From VXMO01 sp034422835 (GTDB taxonomy: Bacteria > Chloroflexota > Dehalococcoidia > UBA6926), in the NCBI GenBank assembly GCA_034422835.1, contig DAOUJJ010000013.1:12686-76685 (forward strand): a stretch of DNA of 64,000 nt. The letters run 5' to 3'. Positions 51,667 through 60,618 of the stretch are shown in pieces; the stretch's first letter is position 1; every line of letters starts with the position of its first letter. The position numbers and the translations under genes are program-made. The notes under the pieces were generated by a model. The model saw only the letters and a program-made list of their open reading frames with translations, did not search any database and was not told the DNA's origin.

Positions 51667-52620
51667 TTAGTACGCCTGCCGCCAGCGTCGGACCACCCAA
51701 TGGCCAAGAACGTTCATGGCGAGCGTCATCACGAACAGCAGCAGGGCCACAGCGAAGATCGTGTAGTAGATCGTCGTCCCCTGCGGCGTCTCGCCGAAAC
51801 CAACCTGCACGATGTAGGCCGTCATCGTCTGGATGCTCTCCCGCGGGTCCAGCGTGAGACGTGGTGTCGCACCCGCAGCGATCGTGACCAGCATCGTCTC
51901 TCCTATCGCGCGGGAGAGCCCGAGAATAATTGCGGCCACGATGCCGGACAACGCCGCCGGCGTCACCACCCGCATTGCCACCTCAAACCGTGTTGCGCCC
52001 AGCGCATAGGCCGCCTCGCGGAGTGAGCGTGGCACGGCCAGCATCGCGTCCTCCGTGAGGGAAGACACGATCGGGATGATCATTACCCCCATCACAAGCC
52101 CCGCGCTCAGGGCGTTGAAGATAATCATGTCCGGGAAGAGGAACTGCTGCAGCAGGGGCGTCACGAACGTGAGGGCGAAATAGCCGTAGACCACAGTCGG
52201 AATGCCCGCCAGAATCTCCAGCATCGGCTTGACGATGCGTCGGAAGCGGTCCGGCGCGTACTCGCTCAGGAAGATAGCCGTGAACAGCCCCACCGGTCCC
52301 GCCACCAGGATTGCGATGGCAGCCACGAGGATGGTGCCGGCAACAAGTGGGAGCACGCCGAAGAGAGATGGCTGGAACCGTGGAGTCCATACCGTGCCGG
52401 TCAGGAATTCGATGACAGAGACTTCCTGGAAGAACCGGAAGCTCTCATTGACCAGTACAAAGACGATTCCCAGGGTCGTGGCGATTGAGATAACCGTTGC
52501 GCCGAGAAGAAGCATGTGGATTGCCGTCTCGGTTCCGCGCTCTGCCCGTGAGCCGGACAGCAGGCGTTTCTCCAGGTCCTCCCGCGAAACGCGAGGCGCG
52601 CTAAATGACGCTCCAGCCAA
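51667..52620 (-). CDS. pstC: Phosphate ABC transporter permease PstC
   Basis: A 317-residue permease: FLTGTVWTPRFQPSLFGVLPLVAGTILVAAIAILVAGPVGLFTAIFLSEYAP, PMLEILAGIPTVVYGYFALTFVTPLL, MIIPIVSSLTEDAMLAVPRSLREAAYALGATRFEVAMRVVTPAALSGIVAA (EAA loop), SRAIGETMLVTIAAG. Normal length; pairs with PstA. It follows the arsenate-reductase-like gene by about 60 bp. Confidence 0.96.
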   Translation of the reverse strand: MAGASFSAPRVSREDLEKRLLSGSRAERGTETAIHMLLLGATVISIATTLGIVFVLVNESFRFFQEVSVIEFLTGTVWTPRFQPSLFGVLPLVAGTILVAAIAILVAGPVGLFTAIFLSEYAPDRFRRIVKPMLEILAGIPTVVYGYFALTFVTPLLQQFLFPDMIIFNALSAGLVMGVMIIPIVSSLTEDAMLAVPRSLREAAYALGATRFEVAMRVVTPAALSGIVAAIILGLSRAIGETMLVTIAAGATPRLTLDPRESIQTMTAYIVQVGFGETPQGTTIYYTIFAVALLLFVMTLAMNVLGHWVVRRWRQAY

Positions 52621-52681
52621 GAATGTGGTCCTTCCCCAGTTGGCCCCGACAGCCCCCGCGCATTAGGATGCCCCACCCAGA

Positions 52682-53152
52682 TTAAGCGCGGGTTAAGAAA
52701 CCAAAAACCGCCGCCTCCTCAGGCACCGGTATCCCCAACTCATCCAGCAACACAAGCACACGTGCCCGTATCGTGTCGCGTATCTCCCGCACCGCCGCAA
52801 CCGGAAGTCCCTTCGGATCGGGCAGCCCCCAATCCTCCGCATCAAATATCGCGCCGGGGCACGCGTCATCAACGTTGCACCCCATGGTGATGACCCTGTC
52901 GGCGCCTTCCAGCATCTCCTCCGTCACCACCTGCGGCGTCGCGTCTCCCAGGTCCAGCCCGATCTCCCGCATTACGTCAACCACTTCGGGATGCACGTGT
53001 TCTGCCGGCATTGTCCCCGCGGACATCGCGGTGGCCCTTCCATCGGAGAGAACATTCAGCAGTGACGCCGCCATTTGGCTGCGGCCTGCGTTGTGAACAC
53101 AAACGAATAGAATCTCCGGATGCTGATTCGAAGAGCGATTTGCTTCAGTCAT
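52682..53152 (-). CDS. arsC: Arsenate reductase of the low-molecular-weight phosphatase type
   Basis: A 156-residue protein with the CX5R phosphatase loop CVHNAGRS followed by QMAASLLN, a Cys pair in MGCNVDDACPG (the redox Cys of thioredoxin-coupled ArsC) and the AEDWGLPDPKG loop with the catalytic Asp. It reduces arsenate taken up by phosphate transporters. Its place between pstS and pstC fits protection from arsenate entering through Pst. The C-terminal tail (EEAAVFGFLTRA) is a little longer than usual. A protein-tyrosine phosphatase role is less likely because the extra Cys are present. Confidence 0.88.
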   Translation of the reverse strand: MTEANRSSNQHPEILFVCVHNAGRSQMAASLLNVLSDGRATAMSAGTMPAEHVHPEVVDVMREIGLDLGDATPQVVTEEMLEGADRVITMGCNVDDACPGAIFDAEDWGLPDPKGLPVAAVREIRDTIRARVLVLLDELGIPVPEEAAVFGFLTRA

Positions 53153-53200
53153 CTCCTCACCTCACAGTGTCCATAGTTTCCCGGGATTCTCATGAAGGAT

Positions 53201-53248
53201 GGTCTTTCGGGTGGGAGAACTTGGGAGGAGCATCCCACCCGAAAGACC
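53201..53248 (-). terminator. Attenuator-like hairpin between pstS and arsC-pstC
   Basis: A perfect 16-bp inverted repeat GGTCTTTCGGGTGGGA with a 16-base loop, 20 bp past the pstS stop. The T tail is weak, so it may stop only part of the transcription or protect the pstS mRNA end, giving more PstS than transporter. Confidence 0.6.
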
Positions 53249-53267
53249 TGTTCCATACTTGGAGGCG

Positions 53268-55187
53268 CTAGGCCCCGGTGTATGCCTTGACCAGTTTGCC
53301 CTTCTCCTCGTCGTAGTCGGGGAGGGCAGTGTAGCCGACCTCCGGCACGAGCCGTGGCAGGTTGTCGAGGTAGTAATCGACAAACAGCTTGAGTTCAGGC
53401 CGCGCGCGTAGCTTGTTGACGTCCACGTAGATGAAGATCGGGCGGGCCAGCGGCGCATAGCTGCCGTCCGCGACCGTCTCATCACTTGGAGCCACACAGC
53501 CGTTGCCGCCGTCGATCTCCACCAGCTTCAGCTGGCTCGCATTCTCCGCGTAGTAGGCGTACCCGAAGTAGCCCAGGGAATTGCGGTCACCAGCGATGCC
53601 GCGCACCAGTACGTTGTCGTCAGAGGACGCCACGTAGTTGGAGCGGGAGACGCCCTCATCGCCATTCACAACGTCCGTGAAGTAGTCGAACGTGCCGGAC
53701 TCCGTGTCAGGCCCATAGAGACTGATCGGTTCGTCCGGGAAACCGGCGCGGACGTCGTCCCATGAATCGACGGTGCTGTCCGGCTTCCAGATCTCATTGA
53801 GCTCGGCAATGGTCAGACAATTCACGAAGTCGTTGGATGTATTGACCATGACGGCCAGTCCGTCCAGCGCAACGGTCAACTCAACCCACGGGATCCCGTT
53901 CTCCGCGGCGGCCGTCGCCTCGGATTCCTTGATCGGGCGTGAAGCGTCGGAAATCTCCGTCTCGCCGACGGTGAAGCGCTTGAATCCGCCGCCCGTGCCG
54001 GACACGCCTACGTTGACACGGATGTTGTTGTACTCAATGCCGAAGTCCTCGGCAACCGCCTCGGAGATCGGTGCAACCGTGCTTGAGCCGTCAATCTCGA
54101 TGGTTCCTGAGAGGTTCATCAGATCAGGCGGGTTCGACATGATCTGGAGCGCCGCCGCAATCTTGGCCTTCTCAAAGTCGTATGACGGAAGCGCCGTGTA
54201 TCCAACCTCCGGCACCAGCACCGGCGCCTGGTCCAGGTAGAAGTTCACGAATGCCTGCAACTCGGGGCGAGCAGCCAGCTTGTCCGCGTCCACGTAGATA
54301 AAGATCGGGCGGGCCAGCGGCGCATAGCTGCCATCCGCCACTGTCGCATCGCTTGGCTCAACGCAGCCGTTGCCGCCGTCGATTGCCACGAGCTTCAACT
54401 GGCCGGCGTTCTCGGCGTAGTAGGCGTATCCGAAGTAACCCAAAGAGTTGCGGTCCCCGGAAATGCCGCGCACCAGCACGTTGTCATCTGACGAGGCAAC
54501 GTAATCAGAGCGGGACACACCCTCGTCGCCATTCACCACGTCTGTGAAGTAGTCGAACGTGCCGGATTCCGTGTCCGGGCCGTACAGGTTGAGGTCGTCA
54601 CTTGGGAAACTTGAGCGCACGTCATCCCATGAATCAACAGTGCTGCCCGGCTTCCAGATCTCGTGCAGCTCCTCAACGGTGAGGCACGTCACGAAATCGT
54701 TCTGCGTGCTGACCATGACAGCCAACCCGTCCAGCGCCACAGTCAGCGGGATGAAGTTGATGCCGTTTGCGACGGCTTGTCCTGCCTCACTGTCCTTGAT
54801 GGGACGTGACGCATCGGAAATCTCGGTCTCGCCCACGGTGAAGCGCTTGAATCCGCCGCCCGTGCCGGAGATGCCGACGTTCACGCGAACGTCAGGATGC
54901 ACCGCCAGGAACTCCTCGGCCACCGCCTCGGAAATTGGCGCGACCGTGCTGGAGCCGTCAATCTCGATGGTTCCCGAAAGCTCTACCCCGCCCGACGTGG
55001 TGGTCGTCTGGGATGTTGTTCCGCCCGACGTGGGGGGAGTCGAAACCTGCGCCCCACTACTGGACGAATTCGAATCTGATTCGGACGCTGACGACTCGTC
55101 GTCTCCACATGCCGCGCCCCCAAGCACGACAATCAGTCCAAGAGCGCCGACAAATAACAACTGACGCCATGTCTTACCTAACTGCAT
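53268..55187 (-). CDS. pstS: Phosphate-binding lipoprotein PstS, two binding domains in tandem
   Basis: A 639-residue protein, double the usual PstS. Signal peptide MQLGKTWRQLLFVGALGLIV, lipobox GGAAC, Ser/Thr-rich linker, then two full PBP domains. Both start LSGTIEIDGSSTVAPISEAV and contain VSGTGGGFKRFTVGETEISDASRPIK-like text (ISGTGGG in the first), LYGPDTESGTFDYFTDVVNG, GDRNSLGYFGYAYYAENA and VPEVGYTALP. The similarity is high over the whole length, so this is an internal duplication. ATG 55187 is chosen: GGAGG stands five bases before it. A Pho-box-like site lies upstream. Confidence 0.94.
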   Translation of the reverse strand: MQLGKTWRQLLFVGALGLIVVLGGAACGDDESSASESDSNSSSSGAQVSTPPTSGGTTSQTTTTSGGVELSGTIEIDGSSTVAPISEAVAEEFLAVHPDVRVNVGISGTGGGFKRFTVGETEISDASRPIKDSEAGQAVANGINFIPLTVALDGLAVMVSTQNDFVTCLTVEELHEIWKPGSTVDSWDDVRSSFPSDDLNLYGPDTESGTFDYFTDVVNGDEGVSRSDYVASSDDNVLVRGISGDRNSLGYFGYAYYAENAGQLKLVAIDGGNGCVEPSDATVADGSYAPLARPIFIYVDADKLAARPELQAFVNFYLDQAPVLVPEVGYTALPSYDFEKAKIAAALQIMSNPPDLMNLSGTIEIDGSSTVAPISEAVAEDFGIEYNNIRVNVGVSGTGGGFKRFTVGETEISDASRPIKESEATAAAENGIPWVELTVALDGLAVMVNTSNDFVNCLTIAELNEIWKPDSTVDSWDDVRAGFPDEPISLYGPDTESGTFDYFTDVVNGDEGVSRSNYVASSDDNVLVRGIAGDRNSLGYFGYAYYAENASQLKLVEIDGGNGCVAPSDETVADGSYAPLARPIFIYVDVNKLRARPELKLFVDYYLDNLPRLVPEVGYTALPDYDEEKGKLVKAYTGA

Positions 55188-55262
55188 CATTCCTCCTTCT
55201 TCACCTGCCGTGTGATGCACCAAGTTCTCAAAACTGAGCGTAGGCAAGGCGGATTAAAGAGG

Positions 55263-55290
55263 TGACAACACGCGGTTAAATCACGATTAA
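55263..55290 (-). promoter_or_regulatory. Pho-box-like operator upstream of pstS
   Basis: On the minus strand TTAATC-5-TTAACC-5-TTGTCA (55290-55263): three TT(A/G)A/TC-type hexamers at an 11-base period, the arrangement of Gram-positive-type PhoP boxes (TTAACA repeats). It lies 75 bp before the start codon. Confidence 0.6.
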
Positions 55291-55325
55291 GGCATCCTTG
55301 CGTACCGATGCCACCACGGAGCGCC

Positions 55326-58130
55326 TTAGGACATCTGCCCCCAGGACGGCCCCGACTTCACGTCCACCACCAGCGGCACGTCAAGCTCCGGCATAACCAG
55401 AGGCATAACCTCATCGACGATGGCCGTCAGCGCCTCCTGCTCGTCGTCCGGGGCTTCGAACAGCAGCTCATCGTGAATCTGCAGCAGCATCAGTGTCCGC
55501 ATCTCCGATTCATCAAGCCGCTCCTGCATCCTTAGCATCGCAAGCTTGATGATCTCAGCGGCAGTCCCCTGTACCGGCATGTTGATGGCCATCCGCTCCG
55601 CCGCCGCGCGTGCCTGCTGGTTGGATGCCTTGATCTCCGGCAGGTACCGTCGCCGCCCCAGCAACGTTTGCACGTAGCCGTTCTCACGCGCCCCGGCGAT
55701 GGTGTCGTCCATGTACTTTCGCACCTTGGGGAACCGCTCGAAATATGCCTCGATGAACGCGTCCGCCTCCTTGCGTTCTATCTCAAGGCGTGTTGACAGC
55801 CCGAACCCGCCCATTCCATAGACGATGCCGAAATTGACGGCTTTCGCGATTCGCCGATGCTCTGACGTCACGTCCTCAGGACGAAGTCCCATTACGGTTG
55901 AGGCTGTTGACGAGTGAATGTCCTCTCCGGCGTGAAACGCATCCTTGAGTCCCCCGTCATCCGACAGGTGTGCCAGCACGCGCAGTTCCACCTGCGAATA
56001 ATCCGCCGACACCAACTGCGACCCGTCGCTCGCGATGAATGCCTCACGGATCCGGCGTCCTGATTCCGTGCGCACGGGGATGTTCTGCAGATTCGGGTCC
56101 TGCGACGCGATACGACCCGTCGCGGAGCCTGTTTGATTGAAGCTCGTGTGAATACGTCCCGTGCCCGTGTACACGTCCTTCGGCAGCGAGTCCACATACG
56201 TTGATACCAACTTGGACAATTCACGGTATTCAAGGATGCGCTGAACGATGTGGCTGTGCTGTTCCCCGCTCTTGACCAGACCCTCCAGGACGGCAGCGTC
56301 GGTTGAGTAACCCGTCTGCGTGCGTCGACGCGCGGGCAGCCCCAGCTTTTCGAACAGCACCTCGCCCAGCTGTTTCGGAGAATTAAGGTTGAAGACAAGG
56401 GGCTCGTCCATACCGGCCCCCGCGCCGGCCTCGTCGTAGATTTCCTGCGTCATCTGATTGAGGTTTGCGTGCATCTCTTCAGACATGGTCGCCAACAGCC
56501 CGGCATCCAGGCGGACGCCGTTCCGCTCCATCCGTGACAGAACCGGCGCGAGCGGCATCTCAAGGCCCTCAAACAGAGGACTCGCCCCTTGCTCTTCAAG
56601 AATCGGCGCCCACGACTCCATCATCCGCAGCGTGTAGTCGGCGGCGGAGCATGTGTATTGCAAAGCCGTCTGCTCGTCCAGAGCATGGAACGGAACCGCC
56701 TTTGCACCGCGTCCCAACAGCTCTTCCCGGGTCGGCAGTTCCTGCCCAAATTCAGACAGGACGAGTATTGGCAGGGCAGTGGACGGCTTGCCGAGCATGT
56801 GGGCTGCAACGGACGTGTCCCAGATCGCGTTCTCCACCGTCACGCCGCCGTTCTGGAGCGGGGGCAAAATCTCACGCGCGACATGCGTTACCAGCGTCCG
56901 CGGACTTCCCTCCGGCCCGTTTTCAGCAAGAAAACGCCGGAGACGGTGGAGCATATCGCTGCCCGCCGCCATGGGTATTCCAAGTCCCTCTTGCATCAGG
57001 GGGATGTATGCCGCCTGCCCGGAGGCCCAGGAGATTCCTATGCCCACAGGCACACCCTCCATCACACGTTGGGATGTGACCGGCACGACGATGGAGAAAT
57101 GCGTGGCATCGGAGATTTCAGTAAGCAGGTCTTCTAACTCTTGTGCGGTCGCGATGGTTCGGTATGTCGTGTCCACGTCCGGCGCCGGCGTGGTCTCCTC
57201 AACAACTGCCGTGTCACCGCCAACATCGGGTATCCGATTCAAGAGCGACGTAAACTCCATTTCACGGAAGAATGCGACCAGGCGTGACCGGTCAAAGTTC
57301 TCCGTCCACTGCAGGTCATCCAGCGTCACCGGCAGGTCAAGTTCCGTGACGATCCGCGTGAGCTCCAGTCCCTGCATTGCGGCCTCGCGCCCGTCAACCA
57401 GGCGTTGCCGTACGCGCTCCGGCGTGACGTTGTCAATGTGCTCATATAGCTCGCCGACGGTGCCGTACTCGCTAAGGAGTGTCGTTGCCGTCTTTGCACC
57501 CACTCCCTGCACGCCGGGGATGTTATCGGATGGATCCCCCTGCAGCGCCTTCAAGTCCGGTATCTGCTCCGGCGAAAGCCCGTACCGCTCTTTCACCGCG
57601 TCAGGATCAAAGAGGGATTCATTTCTTGCTCCTCGCTGATACAAGATGCTGACTGTAGGGGAGACCAACTGCATCGTGTCCTGGTCTCCCGTCACGATGA
57701 TTGTCCGCAGCCCCTGCTCCGTAGCGCGCCGCGAAAAATGCCCAAGCACGTCGTCCGCCTCATAGCCCGGCAGTTCGACGATGGACAGGCCAATCGTTTC
57801 GACGGCTTCTCGCACCCGTCCGTACTGGGCGCGCATCTCATCCGGCATATGGGGGCGCTGTGCCTTGTAGCCGTCATACATCTCATGGCGGAACGTGGGG
57901 CCGGACACGTCAAACGCTACGGCCGCGTACGCCGGCCGTCTTTCACTAAGGACCTTCAAGAGCGAGGCTGAGACGCCAAAGACTGCATTCGTGGCCTCAC
58001 CTGAGTGCGAGACCGATAGATGTTGAATGGCATGAAACGCGCGATGGAACATCGCGTGGCCATCAAAGAGCACGACGAGATCGTTATCAATCCCCCGGCC
58101 CTGTTTCCGTCCTGCCGCCGATTGTGTCAT
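55326..58130 (-). CDS. polA: DNA polymerase I
   Basis: A 934-residue family A polymerase for gap filling and Okazaki fragment processing. 5'-3' exonuclease domain (about 1-300): VVLFDGHAMFHRAFHAI, AAVAFDVSGPTFRHEMYDGYKAQR, PGYEADDVLG, VTGDQDTMQLV, GDPSDNIPGVQGVGAKTA. The middle 3'-5' exonuclease-like domain lacks the D-x-E of ExoI (FSIVVPVTSQ), so proofreading is probably lost, as in Taq. Polymerase motifs A LVSADYSQVELRVLAHLS, B RRIAKAVNFGIVYGMGGFGL and C LLQIHDELLFEA are intact. It is downstream of no clear promoter; the next gene upstream is a small protein 36 bp away. Confidence 0.96.
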   Translation of the reverse strand: MTQSAAGRKQGRGIDNDLVVLFDGHAMFHRAFHAIQHLSVSHSGEATNAVFGVSASLLKVLSERRPAYAAVAFDVSGPTFRHEMYDGYKAQRPHMPDEMRAQYGRVREAVETIGLSIVELPGYEADDVLGHFSRRATEQGLRTIIVTGDQDTMQLVSPTVSILYQRGARNESLFDPDAVKERYGLSPEQIPDLKALQGDPSDNIPGVQGVGAKTATTLLSEYGTVGELYEHIDNVTPERVRQRLVDGREAAMQGLELTRIVTELDLPVTLDDLQWTENFDRSRLVAFFREMEFTSLLNRIPDVGGDTAVVEETTPAPDVDTTYRTIATAQELEDLLTEISDATHFSIVVPVTSQRVMEGVPVGIGISWASGQAAYIPLMQEGLGIPMAAGSDMLHRLRRFLAENGPEGSPRTLVTHVAREILPPLQNGGVTVENAIWDTSVAAHMLGKPSTALPILVLSEFGQELPTREELLGRGAKAVPFHALDEQTALQYTCSAADYTLRMMESWAPILEEQGASPLFEGLEMPLAPVLSRMERNGVRLDAGLLATMSEEMHANLNQMTQEIYDEAGAGAGMDEPLVFNLNSPKQLGEVLFEKLGLPARRRTQTGYSTDAAVLEGLVKSGEQHSHIVQRILEYRELSKLVSTYVDSLPKDVYTGTGRIHTSFNQTGSATGRIASQDPNLQNIPVRTESGRRIREAFIASDGSQLVSADYSQVELRVLAHLSDDGGLKDAFHAGEDIHSSTASTVMGLRPEDVTSEHRRIAKAVNFGIVYGMGGFGLSTRLEIERKEADAFIEAYFERFPKVRKYMDDTIAGARENGYVQTLLGRRRYLPEIKASNQQARAAAERMAINMPVQGTAAEIIKLAMLRMQERLDESEMRTLMLLQIHDELLFEAPDDEQEALTAIVDEVMPLVMPELDVPLVVDVKSGPSWGQMS

Positions 58131-58166
58131 GCCATTGCGCCTGGCTCTTCCCCGTGGGCGATGAGC

Positions 58167-58562
58167 CTACGGGTCCGGGGTCGCGTCTCTGTCCTCCGGC
58201 AGCATCCACGCCCGCAGCGCAAGCACCCGCGCCCGTGCTCGATGAAGCTCTCCCAACGCCTCAATGATCGCATGCGCGTCAGGCCAACCGGCCATATCCA
58301 CGTCTTTGCGGAAGGGATGTGTCGTGATGTGAAGCGGCAACAACGCGCGTGCCGCCTCATGGACGGGCGCTACGGTCAGGGGGTCTTCAGTCAGGTACTG
58401 TCCAAGACTGCCGAGACGGTCAGCAAGGACCCTTACGCGCGACTCCGCCTCACGAAGCGCGGTTATCGCCTCCGAGTACCGTTCACGGGGCGTCTTGGTT
58501 TCGCCGCCGCCTGTAACCATGCGTGCCGCTTCAGGCGGCGAAGCTTCACGTCGCTGCATCAT
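58167..58562 (-). CDS. Hypothetical protein upstream of polA
   Basis: A 131-residue Arg/Ala-rich, mostly helical protein (PRERYSEAITALREAESRVRVLADRLGSLGQYL; IIEALGELHRARARVLALRAWMLPED). No family recognised. The start is uncertain: two ATGs at 58562/58559 or a GTG at 58619, none with a good ribosome-binding site. It precedes polA on the same strand by 36 bp. Confidence 0.5.
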   Translation of the reverse strand: MMQRREASPPEAARMVTGGGETKTPRERYSEAITALREAESRVRVLADRLGSLGQYLTEDPLTVAPVHEAARALLPLHITTHPFRKDVDMAGWPDAHAIIEALGELHRARARVLALRAWMLPEDRDATPDP

Positions 58563-58623
58563 TGTTCTGACACAAGAGTACCGTAGAGGAAGAAAACATG
58601 CCTGCCTCGCGTTGCTCACGCTG

Positions 58624-58651
58624 TTGACGATGCAATCACTTGCCCCATAAT
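58624..58651 (+). promoter_or_regulatory. Promoter of the first solute-binding protein gene
   Basis: TTGACG (58624-58629), 16 bp, CATAAT (58646-58651), followed by CGATA. The -10 region CATAATCGATA recurs at 62646. Confidence 0.6.
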
Positions 58652-58708
58652 CGATAGGTAAGCGCGGAACGAGTATTTATGGTTATCGTGCAGCGAGGAC
58701 GAGAGCAA

Positions 58709-60529
58709 ATGACACGATTGAGCAGGCCAGGGCTTCTGCTCGTCATCTGCCTTGCGTTGCTCATCGCTGCTGCGGCTTGTACGAACGACGACTTGACATC
58801 AACGTCCACTGCGGAACCAACCGTCACCGGTGATGGTGCAGACGGCCAGAACGGAAGCGAACCTCGACCCACACCAACCGTGAACCCGCCGGTTCCCACC
58901 GTTGAGCCCGCTGGGACCACTACCGTCGACACAACGTCAATCAGCGGCAAGCCTGTTCCCAGCGCTGCCGTGCGTGGCGGAACGCTAATCGCCTCCGTTT
59001 GGCATGCAGAGCAAACATTCAGCACGTGGGAAGATCGTGAAGGCGCGTCATTCGTCATGATGCACCCCTTGCATAATCTCCTCTTGCAGCCTCGAACCTG
59101 GGGTGATACGAATGATTTTCAGCGGCACAACTTCCTTGAGCTTTACCAGGACCTGGCGCTGGGATGGGAGATTTCCGGGGATGGATTGACCGTCACGGTC
59201 AACCTGAGACGTGACGTTTCCTGGACGGATGGCACGCGATTAACCTGCGAAGATGTTGCCTGGACGTATAATTCCATCCGAACAGGCAGGGGCCTGATTC
59301 GCAGCCCGAGGTCCGTTTACCTCGGCTCCGTCAGGGAAGTCCTTTGCGAGGACGATTACACTGTCCGGTTCATCCTCAGCGAACCACAGGCGGCAATCAT
59401 CGATGCGCTCGCCCTTCCACATAACATCATTCGGCCCCAACACGTTTACGCCAATGACACCGCAGCGATGCGGGATCGTCTCCCCACTGTCACCACGGGG
59501 CCGTTTGTTGTTGCAGATCACGTGCCGGGTGAGAGCATCACGTATCGGCGGAATGACTCTTATTGGGATCAACCTTTTCCGTTCCTGTCAGGTCTGCAAT
59601 TCGTGATTCTGGCCGAGTCCGCCTTGGCCACCGGACTCCGCTCAGGAACCATCGACGTCGGAAAGCCGTCGGGGTATGCCAAGGAAGAAGCTGAAACCCT
59701 GGAAAGTGAGTGTGAGAACTGCCAAGTATGGCCCCGGGTATTGGCCATGGGCAACACGCACCACGTTATCCTTAACCACGCCAGGGAGCCCTGGAATACC
59801 AGTGGCATCAAAGAGGTAATCGCCCTGGCAATTGACAATACAAAATACATCCGAAATGTGCATAACGGCTGGCATTTCCCGCCAACCGGTTGCGGCACGT
59901 ATCCCTTCTCAACCTGGGCAATGCCAATTGACCGTTGCACGGACATTCCCGGCTATGGAGACTTCTCTGCTAAATCCTCACCGGCCGCGGACAAGGTGCA
60001 GGCCAGGGAGATCCTTGCCGATCTCGGTTACTCTCCCGGTGAGTTGTCCATCTCCATCCTCTTCAGTGAGGAAACTGAGCAGGTTATCCCCGCAGTCATC
60101 TCTGATTTTCAGGAAATCGGCATAAACGCTGCTTCTGTCGCCCTCAACCAAAGGGACTTTCTTGCGCGTCTCTCTGAAGGAGACTTCGATGCTGCCGTCC
60201 ATTCTGAATGGGCCATCAGTGATGCCCCGGACATCCTGCTGTTTGGGCACTTTTATACGGGTGGGCGTGACAACTTCGGGCGATTCAGCAATCCGGAACT
60301 CGATGACCTCATCGACGAGATGGGCGCTGCCACAGACCCGACCACCCGGCGAGAACTCGCGTGGGACGCGTTGGAAATGGCGCTCGAACAACAGGCAAAG
60401 ATCGTTGTATCACACGGCGTCCTCGTGCCCATCTACAGTAATCGGGTACACGGGATCATGCCCGGACTTGATTTCCAGGCTGAGCGCGGCCCTCAACTCC
60501 GGTATGATCACGCCTGGTTGGCCGGCTGA
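58709..60529 (+). CDS. Peptide/nickel-type ABC transporter substrate-binding lipoprotein (SBP_bac_5), paralogue 1
   Basis: A 606-residue extracellular receptor. Signal peptide MTRLSRPGLLLVICLALLIA, lipobox AAAC, then a 60-residue Thr/Pro-rich linker. SBP_bac_5 domain: LYQDLALGWEISGDGLTVTVNLRRDVSWTDGTRLTCEDVAWTYNSI, TGPFVVADHVPGESITYRRNDSYWDQPFPFLSGLQFVIL, FGHFYTGGRDNFGRFSNPELDDLIDEM. It is clearly related to the next two genes but the most diverged. No permease or ATPase genes are in view. ATG 58709 follows GAGGACGAGAG; an earlier start would add 10 residues. Substrate unknown. Confidence 0.88.
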   Translation: MTRLSRPGLLLVICLALLIAAAACTNDDLTSTSTAEPTVTGDGADGQNGSEPRPTPTVNPPVPTVEPAGTTTVDTTSISGKPVPSAAVRGGTLIASVWHAEQTFSTWEDREGASFVMMHPLHNLLLQPRTWGDTNDFQRHNFLELYQDLALGWEISGDGLTVTVNLRRDVSWTDGTRLTCEDVAWTYNSIRTGRGLIRSPRSVYLGSVREVLCEDDYTVRFILSEPQAAIIDALALPHNIIRPQHVYANDTAAMRDRLPTVTTGPFVVADHVPGESITYRRNDSYWDQPFPFLSGLQFVILAESALATGLRSGTIDVGKPSGYAKEEAETLESECENCQVWPRVLAMGNTHHVILNHAREPWNTSGIKEVIALAIDNTKYIRNVHNGWHFPPTGCGTYPFSTWAMPIDRCTDIPGYGDFSAKSSPAADKVQAREILADLGYSPGELSISILFSEETEQVIPAVISDFQEIGINAASVALNQRDFLARLSEGDFDAAVHSEWAISDAPDILLFGHFYTGGRDNFGRFSNPELDDLIDEMGAATDPTTRRELAWDALEMALEQQAKIVVSHGVLVPIYSNRVHGIMPGLDFQAERGPQLRYDHAWLAG

Positions 60530-60550
60530 CCAACCCTTGTACTACTAGGA

Positions 60551-60578
60551 TTGACATACCTTTAAGCGCTGTCATACT
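60551..60578 (+). promoter_or_regulatory. Promoter of the second solute-binding protein gene
   Basis: TTGACA (60551-60556), 16 bp, CATACT (60573-60578). It shares AGGATTGACAT and TGTCATA with the promoter at 62624. Confidence 0.65.
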
Positions 60579-60618
60579 CAATGAATCTACCCAGAGTTAA
60601 TAAGGTAGGAGGAAGTTG

